Shown here piece by piece: positions 48,848 to 58,624 of a stretch of 64,000 bases of DNA. Source of the DNA: Neolecta irregularis DAH-3 (lineage: Eukaryota > Ascomycota > Neolectomycetes > Neolectales > Neolectaceae); contig LXFE01000126.1 in NCBI GenBank assembly GCA_001929475.1, positions 1-64,000 on the forward strand. The letters run 5' to 3'. Position numbers and translations under genes: made by a program. Under the pieces are notes generated by a model that saw only the letters and a list, made by a program, of their open reading frames with translations, was not told the DNA's origin and ran no database searches. The number at the start of each line of letters is the position of its first letter. The stretch's first letter is position 1.

Positions 48848-49539
48848 CCGGGCTAAGCCCCCGGCTCATCCACAACACTGCTTACACTTTTACCATTGTG
48901 CACTCTGGTGCCATGGTATAATCTTGCAGACCGACCAGTGCAACCACAAATCAGAAGCGTATATATTTGATAACATATGATAGGTTAGTACTTAATTTCA
49001 ATCATCAGACGTCAGATTAGTCAAACGAAATTTCCAAGGGGATCATACCTAGCTTTAGTAACGAGAGCTTAGCTAGGTATGGCCTGCAGTAACCTTTATT
49101 TACAGAAATGTTTTGAGACCCATCTGAGATAAAACACGCCACTGTTCCATGCCTCCAGTCACATTTGTAAGGACGTCTGGTTAATGTGTTAGGGTTAAGG
49201 GTCTAACCCTCAGTGAATTATGAACGCCTATACAAACTTTTTATTGCCCGCCTCCTCCAGCCCCTCCGCCATTTCATCTCCTCCAGCAGCTATCTATACC
49301 ATCCGCCAACCCACCCGGGACACCTGCGCCGGCATGATCCTCCTCTCAAAAGAGGCATTCCTTTCCTCAACCCCCGCCCATCTACCTACATCGCATTCCG
49401 TGCCCTCTCGATCCAAACTATGTTATGTCAAGTCGACAAACTCTACAGCCACAGTCTGCGTATTACACATACCTAAGAGCTGTTTCAGAGTGCGAAATCT
49501 AATAAAGCAGTAGACAAAGTAAGAGAAAAGGGAAAAGTG
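48848..49539. other. Repeat-rich intergenic DNA
   Basis: Contains a degenerate family A LTR hairpin (CATACCTAGCT 49044-49054 and AGCTAGGTATG 49071-49081) followed by TTTACA near 49101, so a decayed LTR remnant is likely. Frames at 49213-49513 are Ser/Pro-rich and unrecognisable. Confidence 0.4.
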
Positions 49540-49779
49540 TGTAAACCATACGCCTAGAAGTACGATAAGACCAAGTGTTATAACTAGCCTAAGTATTCAT
49601 ACTTCCTACAAAGGGACATACCTAGCCTAAGTATTCATACTTCCTACAAAGGGATACACCTAGCCTAACGTCTTACAAAGGGACACACAGTAGGCTAGGA
49701 TTATCTAATCTGCCTTTATATACTTCCCGTCAAGTCACCTTGCCGTATTGGTAGGATACCCTTTGGGTATATCCTTACA
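49540..49779 (+). mobile_element. Solo LTR, family A, with expanded internal repeats
   Basis: Starts TGTAAACCATACGCCTAGAAG and ends ATATCCTTACA. The flanks AAGTG and GAATG differ at two of five positions, so the duplication has decayed or is absent. Homologous to the reverse-strand copy at 25489-25606 and to 154-370. It carries a 38-bp direct repeat at 49584-49621 and 49622-49659, plus a shortened third copy from 49660. Confidence 0.7.
49584..49690 (+). repeat. 38-bp tandem repeat inside the LTR (2.7 copies)
   Basis: Unit 'ctagcctaagtattcatact...acaaagggaNac', with two nearly identical 38-bp copies and a third with an internal deletion. The copy at 25489-25606 has only one unit, so the array expanded in this LTR. 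Confidence 0.75.
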
Positions 49780-50117
49780 GAATGTCGCGGCACATGTTAC
49801 AAATTATTTCTTCTTATGGTAAGCTGGCAGCCTTCAGTGTGACGTTTAACCTGATATATGTTCCATTCATTTCCACTGATATCCATTGTTTTCCCTGCCT
49901 CTTACAACCCTTATAAGAAGGACCGTGTTTTTTTCTATGTAGGCCAACTGTATAACGAATTTTCCTTTTGCCAGCTTCGACGTCTTCACCCCTGAAAGAT
50001 CATAGGAGCTCATGCCTCACCAATCGAAAATATTTTAAACCAAAATACGTAAATAAAATCCCTGCTGCAATCACTTTCAAGTAACTGCCCTTTGTTCTTC
50101 TGACTTTTGACCAAAAG

Positions 50118-51440
50118 ATGTTTACAAATCTATACATCGTTTTCTCATTCATGCTTACAGTCGTCGGAGCTTTGCATGAATGGTCCCAAATCGGAATAAA
50201 ACAAAATTACTACCAGTCGCCAGACTCGCGCGATGGACATAACGGACGTCTTTTCAATATAGCAACTGATACCCTTGAAGAAGCTGCTATCATCTGCCTG
50301 CACTTGTGCCAAAAGTATGGCTTCTTCGCAGTTGTCATAATTGGTATCGGCGACCAAGAATCATCATGCTTTTTCCCGGACCAGAGATTTTTGGGGTTTG
50401 AACAAGACGACTCCACCTTGGTCCCATTAGATATTCCACAGCGAGAACTACCGCAAGTATCAAGAATATCATTAGTCATTGGTGACTCAATTGCTTTATT
50501 CCCTCGTTGGAAGTCTACCATAACTAGATGCATCCAACGTAAAAATTACTACGCTTTCAAGTATATATCGCTATCTCTTAATATCGCTAACTGTTAAAGT
50601 AGGGTCATTCCTTCCTTCCCTACAAAGCACAACTTGCAAAACTTATCAAGTGTTCCATCGTCTGGCCTCAACTTTATTCGTGATATCGATAGTTTTCAAT
50701 CGCTAAACCAATGGAGGATCCAGTTTGATAGCTTGGCTGGCCTGGGACCAACAAATGTACAGAATGAGATAGTGTTGCGATGGCGAAGAGGAATAGAAAT
50801 GTCGATTTTTACTCCACCAACTCAAATATCATCTCATTGGGTTGGAAATGACGAATGGAAGAAACCTCAAATTATCAATATGATTAGTCACATACTCGAT
50901 AAGACACCGCTCGACGCCTCTATGGTTTACGCATATGCGAGCACCATGTTTAGGGATCTATACAGAGAGGTGGAAACACCGGAAGACACTTTCCTTCCTA
51001 TTGCTACTCGGCGCATTCAAAATGAAGGGTTCCAAGTGGTTCAGCTATCAGGCAACCATTGGCTCACTGTGAAGTGGATTAGCCATCCCCAAGGGATATC
51101 TACGTTAATGTACTCAACCAGAGACATTTATGAAGCAGATCTTGCTATTCCTGAGTTCAGACGGTTTATAAACCGAATTGAAAATGACTTGCAACCAAGA
51201 CAGCCTGTTGTGGTGTATCGTAACTGTCCCGAGAATGACGAGGCTTTTTGTGCGATATTTCTTACTGTCATTACGGCGCTTTCAATTCCACCTCTGGGAG
51301 TTTTCTATGAAGGTATTCCAGATGATTTTCGACTTTACATGGCATACAATTTGATGCAACAATTTGGATTCACTGGAGAGGAGGTTGATCAAAGGCACCA
51401 AGGAGAGTTTCGTTTGACTAATCTAATTTCAAATCATTGA
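50118..51440 (+). CDS. Secreted protein with Ulp1/C48-like cysteine-protease half
   Basis: Two reading frames are one gene: exon 1 50118-50560, a 42-nt intron (GTATAT...CTAAC...AAAGTAG), exon 2 50603-51440, 426 residues. It starts with a clear signal peptide (MFTNLYIVFSFMLTVVGA-LHEW). The first half has several Cys (ICLHLC; SCFF) and no family I know. The second half has GNHWLTVKW with His300, and CPENDEAFCAIFLTVI with Cys364. This is the His-Trp and Cys spacing of Ulp1-type (C48) peptidases. The usual Asp after a Tyr is replaced (MYSTRD) and the oxyanion Gln position is Glu/Asn, so activity is doubtful. A truncated copy lies at 48714-48847. Possible secreted effector or degenerate protease; function unknown. 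Confidence 0.6.
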
Positions 51441-51893
51441 AAGTAACAGTTGGAAAGTTAAGGCAGATAAAACTCGTGATTTTACAGGCGGGTCGATTTT
51501 ACGGGTGGGTCAGAACACAGGAGACTGAGGATGATTTAGGGGCACTCAACAACGCAGATGCCCAGTATATTGAAGTTGCTTGTTCTCTTATCTGAAGCAA
51601 AGTATCACCTGAGTCATTGTATACCACAGGAAACATTCCATATTCTTACCTTGCTCAAATGTCAGTTTGGTTCATTTCTTTTCTAGACATTCATATAGCA
51701 GATACTCCTGTGAGAAGTAATGCCAACAGGTTGAGATAAGTGTCCCTACCGTCTGAGTACGGTCTTCTATAATAGAAAGTACCCCTCTCAGGTATACCCA
51801 CTGACTAGGTTGGACAACTATTTGTTTCGCCCTGAAATTCTGAATCTGACCATACTTCTTTCATTGGAATCTGTACAATGGCGTTTTTCTAAA
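51441..51893. other. Intergenic region
   Basis: 453 bp between the convergent secreted-protein and COQ8 genes. No gene seen. Confidence 0.4.
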
Positions 51894-53973
51894 TTATTCG
51901 ACTTCATTATTCATCGCCTCTCTAAATACCTGCTTACACTCAATTCTGGCCCTTAATTTTGCGCACAACAGAAATGCCCCGCTTAGTTTTCTATGTAGTG
52001 AATATGTCTCTTCAGGAGGAGGCATAAGCCTTTCTTTGATCATCACCGGAATATAGCCCTTTATTCGATCTGTTATAGTTTGATTCGCAAAGTCATAAAC
52101 GTCGGGTGCAGATGAGCTATACGGTTCCCCAAGCGTTATTATAGAGTCGATATGCGAATTCAACATCGCCTTGGGCGTCAATCTCTACTTTTACCAAAAA
52201 CTTACCTCGGACTCGAAACCAGTTAAATATCCCAACTTTATTGAAAGATCTCTGCAACTCTCTCGATCGCCTTTTGCCGCAGCTTTCAAAATTTCGATAT
52301 AATTTGTGATAAAATCTTCGGGAAAAGACCTGCATGCCCCAAAATCTAGCAGTTCAATCTGATTCTCATTAACAGTTTACCAGATGATCATACTTGATGC
52401 GTGCTCGGGTTATAAAGAAAGTTCGTCCAATTAGGATCAGTTTGCATATATCTGAACTGAGCAATCTCTCTGAAACACAATGTAAGAATCTGCTTGCCAA
52501 TCTGATTGTTAGCCTTGGATAAACTCAGGGTAAACCCAATCTCTTGTTTCTTGACAATGATCCAATGTATATTTCAACCCTTGTCCGTACATTCGTTCCA
52601 TAGTAAGAACCTGTGGACCGCACCCCTCATCAATTATCTTCGGCACTCCAAATGTAGAATCGTGTTCAAAGAATTTGGCATATTTCTTTGCACAGTCCGC
52701 TTCTCTTAAATAATCGCATTCCCAACTTAGTTCCTTCCTCGCTGTTTCAATGGACCGATCGAGATACAGTCCCGGAGGCAATAATCGAGAAACACTCAAC
52801 AACAACGATAAATTATTCAAATCTGAATCAATGGATGATGATACACCAGGATACTGAATCTTTACAGCAACTGGCATTTTGTTTGACGCGAGTACGCCAA
52901 AGTGGACTTGACCTATCGATGCAGCTGCTACGGGAACTTCGTTGAATTCGGAATATATTGATCGCCAATTTGACCCAAGGTTTTGCGTCATCACAGACTC
53001 CATTTGATATTGTGGCATGTAATCTGCACTATCCTGAACACGAAGCAAAACTTCCTGAAGAGCAGCAGGAATAATCTTTGAATCTAACATTAAAATAACT
53101 CTTTTGGTCTAACGGAATACCTTGAAAACTAATCATTTGGCCCAATTTCAAAGCTGCTCCACGCATTTTTGAAAGCTTTTTCACAAGTCGATTCATATTT
53201 GTCGAGGAAAGTATTAACGAACCTGCTGAATCTGTGGAACCAGTTACTCTACGTAGACTTTCGTTGATTGCCCCGAATCCGATTCCGGCGGCTAGACTTC
53301 CGTAGTGAAGAAGGCGAGTTATTCGTGATGACGGGACTCGAGATGATGACATTTGAAAAGAATTCTGTATATTAACTTGAACCTAGTGATTTCTTACGTC
53401 GTCTAGACTTTGATCACTCTGATCGGGTTGAAAAACTTTGGAATCAGATTCTAAAGAGTATCCATCTGCCGTATAATACAGCCCAGAATCAATGTTGTCG
53501 GTCAAGGATGATTTATCAGTGGTAGGTGTAGCACCGTTGATTTTTATTGCTGCCGGATCCGTTTCGATAATGGATGCGTTACGGGTATTATGAAATACGG
53601 TATCGATATCTGGTCCTTGCTTGCTAGGTGCATCGGCGATATACTGTTGAATTACATTCACAGCTTGATCTTTTCGTAAATCATTATCGATCTCGTTTTT
53701 CCTCGGTCGAGAATTGTGCGCGGCATCGAAATTCCGAGTCGAGAGCAATGGCTCTCGAGATAACGATACTTGCCCCGAAACCCCAGGCTCTGTTTTCAAG
53801 CTTGTTTCTTGGTTAGGTTCCATATATTGCGGAGACTGCCATAATTTGATGATGCTAGAGGTCTTCGCCAATTTTTGGAGATGATGTATTTGAAAATGGA
53901 TACTAGTCCTACTGACTAGGCAAATTGCTCTTGATAGTACATATAAATCATGCAGTCCTCGACGTGAGACCAT
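51894..53973 (-). CDS. COQ8: COQ8/ABC1 atypical kinase, ubiquinone biosynthesis
   Basis: Mitochondrial ADCK3-type ATPase supporting the coenzyme Q synthome. The 5' exon from ATG 53973 begins [24 protein letters not shown], an arginine-rich presequence, and then a disordered linker. An intron at about 53400-53370 joins ...SLDD to [27 protein letters not shown]. Family motifs: KLGQMISFQ (KxGQ), [10 protein letters not shown] (alanine-rich loop), [21 protein letters not shown] (ExD), [11 protein letters not shown] (metal-binding Asn) and, after a 34-nt intron, LLDFGACR. The C-terminus reads [19 protein letters not shown] and ends at TAA 51894. Roughly 620 residues; all key residues present. Fragments of a second copy lie at 48478-48595. 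Confidence 0.93.
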
Positions 53974-54440
53974 GGAACGGGTCGTTGTTCAATATTCGTG
54001 GAATCACTTTTTTAATAGAGGCACGTTGGTGTCAAAAAAAAGTTGTCTCTACCTTGGGACTAGAAAACTGAATACTCTCGGTCAATAACCACGACAAGAC
54101 CCAGACAGACTGAAGCCAAATTTCAGTACTATTCAACAAACTTAGATCTTTATTCATCTCCCCTTATATTTAAAAACACAGGCATCTGTTTACGGCGAAA
54201 AGTTGTTACAATATCGACTTAATCAGGGGCAGGTGCTTAATTGTCGCAGATTTATTAAACAAAGTCGACCTATTGACCGAAGATGAGATACAATTTCTGG
54301 TTGCAATAAGATATATCACACAGGATTCAAAATTATAATTTTTCGTGGAAGCAAAGTGTCAGTCATATAAGCACTTTGGTAATATATGAAGTCTAAGGTT
54401 GTGCGGCAATGATTGATAATTGATTTGCACATTAGTAGAC
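53974..54440. other. COQ8 upstream region
   Basis: 467 bp, AT-rich, without recognisable genes. It ends at the solo LTR target-site duplication. Confidence 0.4.
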
Positions 54441-54721
54441 TCTACTGTCAGCACACAGCCTTGAGGTGGGTGCTGGCACGGGTTGAGTATTCTGCCGCAG
54501 GTACCCCAAGTAAAGTAACTACGTATAATTATTGGATATCGGGTTCAAGTCTAGTCAGCTAGTCCGGCTAGACACTTCTTATATACAGACTCGGCACACT
54601 ACTGTCTTCTGCCAGTTCGCCTCCCTATTGACTTGCCGGGTGGCGACCAGGGCTGTGCTCCTCCAGACGATTGGGCGGTGGCGGTGGCGGGGGGGTTGTA
54701 GCATCGAGTCCCCACATCTAC
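54441..54721 (+). mobile_element. Solo LTR, family B, with target-site duplication
   Basis: A 271-bp LTR at 54446-54716 begins TGTCAGCACACAGCC and ends CCCCACA. It is flanked by the identical 5-bp direct repeat TCTAC at 54441-54445 and 54717-54721. It is homologous to 25612-25934, including the 'ccgcaggtaccccaagtaaagtaact' and 'agacacttcttatatacagactcg' blocks, the latter with a TATA box. No internal coding region. Confidence 0.9.
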
Positions 54722-54922
54722 ATTGAACCAACTCTGAAATGAGACTCAACCTCGAAAAATTCAGCCTTTTAAAAGCATTTTGTATTTTAAAGATAATATA
54801 CATTATGTTTTGCTAGCATATCCATATCTATCCACACTCTGCTTTCTTTACATGGTCAAATAATACACTGGAACAAGTATTCATAAGATCATCCAAGGAA
54901 AAAAAGTCTGCCACAGGCCACT

Positions 54923-56485
54923 ATGTGTTTGACAAAAGAGAAGCTCCAATACCTCGATCCCGCTGTGCGTACGTTATTCTACTAGACTCTTATATACTAA
55001 AATATTCAGAAAAATACAACAACGGCGATAAAACTTGTTTCGCGTACGACTCAGCCAGTAGACGATGGCCAGCAATCCTAACCAAAGCAATCGATGATAT
55101 ATTTCGTACCATCAACGATTCAAGAATATCCCCCCAGAAATCTAAGGAAGGCAAGGCCTTGATCTCTCAGATTGCGAAGCTGAAATATGAATTGCAACAT
55201 AATCGTCAATTAACGCATAGACAATTTGATAAGATATAATGATATACTAGACCACTGATAGATGATGGAGGAAGCGATATCCGCCCCTATAATGAAGAGT
55301 TGAGCATTCTGGGTGATATAGTATGGTTCGAAGCACCATGGTTATTCTCGGAATGTTATCTCTATCGCCGTCTACATTGTATCTTTACAACATCAACACA
55401 CTGGAAGTCATATGATGTCTTTTTTAGACAGAAAGACGAAGCGTTTAGGTCTTCTTATACTGCAATCGAAGAGCTCGTTGTCCGGTTTCAAGAGTTTGCC
55501 TCGGATCTAGAGACCTGCAAACTGGATCAAGAAGCCCAAAGACTATTATTTGTGTGTCACTTGTCAAGAAAAGTACTCATCTCCAGATCGAGATGGTTCA
55601 AATCTCGTTATTCGGAAATCGAACAGATCTAAGTTTGTTAACAAACCTATCTGCGCCCGATTTTGCTCTACTACAGGGTAAACAAGCAATTAAATCATCA
55701 CTCGAAAACATCATTTCAAATCACATCGATTTTGTCTGGGTCCTCATCTCGAATCTCCACGACGGGAGAATCGACTTTGTTCTTGATAACAGCGGTTTAT
55801 ATTCCTTGGTCGAATGCAAGTTTGACAAAAACCAGGTTTCGAACTATTTTGTGATATCATTTTCGCGCTCTATTTACTTGAATTTGGAATTGCGAAAGAA
55901 ATCGTTCTTCATCCAAAAGATATTCCGTGGTTCGTATCAGATGTAACTCCAAATGATCTCGGCCCTCATCTGTTTGAGATTCTGCAATCTTACCAGACCC
56001 CAGAGTTTGAATTCCTTGTTCGTAAACTAACGAATTGTTATTCCAAAGGAACGCTGATTATCCGGTCCAATGTTTTCTGGACAACGGGTCATTCTTATTG
56101 GAGACTGAAAGATCTAGAGCCAGAATTACATAAAGATTTACAAGAAAGTGATCTTGTAATCTTCAAAGGAGGCGAGACGTCATCAAGTGCAAACATCTAA
56201 CTCATAGACTTAAATTACCGAAAGCTGACAGCTGATGTCAAATGGCGACGAACTACACCTTTTACTGAGGCGCTCGGTCATTTTGCGGATTCAGGAATTC
56301 GTATCCTTGCTCTTCGAACATGTAAATCCGATGTCGTTGTTGCCTTGGAGGAGGGATTAGAGGACAAGATGAACGAGAAGGAGGAAGATTGGCCTACTAA
56401 CGGAAAGCATGGACAAATACTATTCCATGATGGCAAACTCGGCAGCTACAGGGACAGAGAAAGAATTCACCCCATACCCCTTTAA
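54923..56485 (+). CDS. DUF89/ARMT1 damage-control phosphatase
   Basis: Metal-dependent phosphatase acting on reactive sugar phosphates such as fructose 1-phosphate. It starts MCLTKEKLQYLDPA at 54923. Joined exons give RRWPAILTKAIDDIFRT, SQIAKLKYELQHNR, DDGGSDIRPYNEEL, APWLFSECYLYRRLHCIF, HWKSYDVFFRQK and VQISLFGNRTDLSLL. The catalytic/metal segment DGRIDFVLDNSGFELFCDI is joined across an intron starting GTTTATATT. Then come HPKDIPWFVSDVTPNDL, TTGHSYWRL, and DLVIFKGDLNYRKLTADVKW, also joined across an intron. Asp and Asn of the DNxGxE-type site are intact. The C-terminus (ERIHPIPL) is my choice and uncertain. Seven or so short introns. Confidence 0.9.
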
Positions 56486-56763
56486 TCACAACTGCGTTGA
56501 CCCAGTTAGTAACTGTGACATGTCTCTTTGCACTAGTGGTCTGGGGTTTCTCTTCACTTCATATGACATGTGACTAGGTATTTGCTGAGCCTGCTGTTGT
56601 TCTTCAACTTTCGGAAGCTGGCGTAACCAAAATCACTCCTTTTGCCCAAAGTATGTGGAGGCATTCATTTACTTGGTGGGCAATTGTAGCCCTGTTCATA
56701 CAAGATATAGATTCTCTTATTTCAAGATCAGATATTGAACCCTTTTAACGTGACAATAAATTC
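56486..56763. other. Short interval with unexplained small frames
   Basis: 278 bp. A plus-strand frame ending at about 56748 (AEPAVVLQLSEAG...SRSDIEPF) and a hydrophobic frame before it (TALTQLVTVTCLFALVVWGF) look peptide-like, but I could not join them into a credible gene. Confidence 0.25.
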
Positions 56764-58007
56764 TTACCACAGACCTAAAAATTCACGAGCAATTTTACTT
56801 GCGAGATAGCTGACCAAAATAAACGCCAACAACCCGTTAAATATATCAAATATTTCCAACAGACTTTCGAGTTTGGCCTGAGTTTTGACTACATCAACAT
56901 CAGAGTGGAAGTGCCCATTCGTATAGAAGTAATCCAACATTTCTTCTTTCTCTTTCCATCGTTTCAACAACCAATCTTCGAATGCAACTTCATTATCATA
57001 AGGAATATCGCTAACAAGATAACGACGAAAGTGCATGTGAACACCAATGGGTCCCTTACCTTCACCATAAATCGTCCGAAGATCAAAAATATCTTGAGCA
57101 TATGAACCTGGTGGATTCCCTTCATAACCGATTGTGCAGTCATAAACATAGTCTATCGAGGGAAAGAGATTCTGGATACAGAAACGGAGACCAGTTGACC
57201 GCGGAAGTAGTAGATATCTCAGGTCTTTCTGGACTTGTTACGGATATTTTTCAATAACGAGGGATATACAATTCCTTTCTTCTTTGCATATTCAGCGCTC
57301 ATCTGGACCGTATTAGAAGCATGTACCGTCCCTTCAGGATAGAGTAACAGCCACTTATTATCAGACAATTACATGAAAGCGATACCATTGGATAATTCCT
57401 AGAAGCAGAGAGCTCAGAAAGTCGTTTACTTAAATTTGGTTTATCTTGTTCCCATTTTCTTCTCATGAAAATAAATCCGTACATTTGCATTCCCCACCCC
57501 AAAACCGGAATCCACTTAAGGCTGTCCTTCAGGACAATGTATATTGCTTGATGCATTTTCGAGGTATACGAGATCCACCAAATGTATAACCAATCTGTGT
57601 ATATCTTGAGGACTCAGCTCAATTCTGGGAATAAGGAATACCTGATGGTTCGAGATCATGATTATCCGTTCTGGGAAAGAGGTTTCTAGTCTTCCGTCTT
57701 TCGAACGATGCAACTGACCTCGTACGCTTTTATCTCCACTAATGTAGACGGGTGCAGGTGCGAACCACTGCGTAGCAACAATGAGGACTATTCCAAAAGC
57801 AGCCTTTGTACGGGCTATATGGGCATAATACCAATCCTTTTTACAGAAATGAAGAGGTGCTCCAATAACTTGAGTCGAGACGATGATTAGGGATGAACTA
57901 AGAATCCACAGATTCACGGATAGGAAACGCAGTATTTCCCAGGCCGTATGCGATTTACTATTGCGGACTACAGTCACTGGAGAAGAATGCTCCATTCCCC
58001 CGTTCAA
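56764..58007 (-). CDS. Lysophospholipid acyltransferase (PSI1/CST26, AGPAT-like)
   Basis: ER membrane acyltransferase of the LPLAT family. From 58007 (MNGGMEHSSP; Met5 also possible) the N-terminus has a membrane segment (FLSVNLWILSSSLIIVSTQVIGA). Then SNHQ joined across an intron to YTDWLYIWW gives the catalytic NHQxxxD box. VLKDSLKWIPVLGWGMQ, FMRRKWEQDK, LLLYPEGT (EGT box) and YLLLPRSTGL follow, all typical of the Cst26/Psi1-lysocardiolipin acyltransferase branch. The C-terminal part ends with another hydrophobic segment (FNGLLAFILVSYLA). Yeast Psi1 puts stearate on phosphatidylinositol; the substrate here is inferred. A duplicated motif around a CACGTG box lies upstream. Confidence 0.85.
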
Positions 58008-58624
58008 TGGTCTGTACTGTGAATAAGGACAGACGGATGAGTAGCAAAGAAGGAAATTGAAAATTGGTGATTTTGGTGGTAACTTAAAATCTGAAAATCA
58101 TCTTAACCGTAGGGGTGGAGCGGCCAATGAGAAAAATCACGTGATTCAAACCACCCTCGAAGAGTGGAGCGGCCAAATAAGAAAAACTGCATTGGAGAGA
58201 GGTTCTGTTCTTATTAACTGGGCCTGGCCAGACTAGCGGCTGCATTGGTCTTCTATAGGCATTGTAGAGGAGAAGGGTCTGCTCTATCTATCCAAGCTAA
58301 CAATCAAAGAATGGTTTTATTTTTATCCAACCACAAAATTCTACAACCACAGCCTACAAGCTGGACAGCAATTTGAATAGCGCTAGTCGTGTATACTTGC
58401 TTCTCCTTTAGTTTTGTCTTGGCCCAATTTGTGAGAAACAGTGTGGTTTCATTGCCGACCTTGAACATGAAATGGGTTGAAATCTACAAGTTAATAAATT
58501 ACATTAGATCAAAAGAGTGGCTGAATGCAGAAAATATGGAGGGATGAACTGCAAAACCTGGGAATCATTGTATACGGAAACCTTTTTGTGATTTCAATGT
58601 GGTCTACATTTAGAGTAAGGTCAA
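58008..58624. promoter_or_regulatory. Acyltransferase upstream region with repeated box
   Basis: Contains two copies of 'gtggagcggccaa...agaaaaa' (58115-58134 and about 58163-58185), the palindrome ATCACGTGAT at 58136-58145 between them, and a CCAAT at 58123-58127. These lie 110-180 bp upstream of the acyltransferase ATG. The remainder toward the UTP10 stop shows nothing. Confidence 0.5.

Noticed and set aside
49213-49513. Two overlapping Ser/Pro-rich frames
   Set aside because: Low-complexity, in repeat-rich DNA, without start context or splicing support.
50118-51440. Two separate genes
   Set aside because: A 42-nt intron with a CTAAC branch site joins them in frame, and the second frame has no good start codon.
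56550-56750. Small V-ATPase subunit e-like peptide (WR...SRSD ending)
   Set aside because: The resemblance is weak, spacing is wrong, and no splice path links it to the preceding hydrophobic frame.
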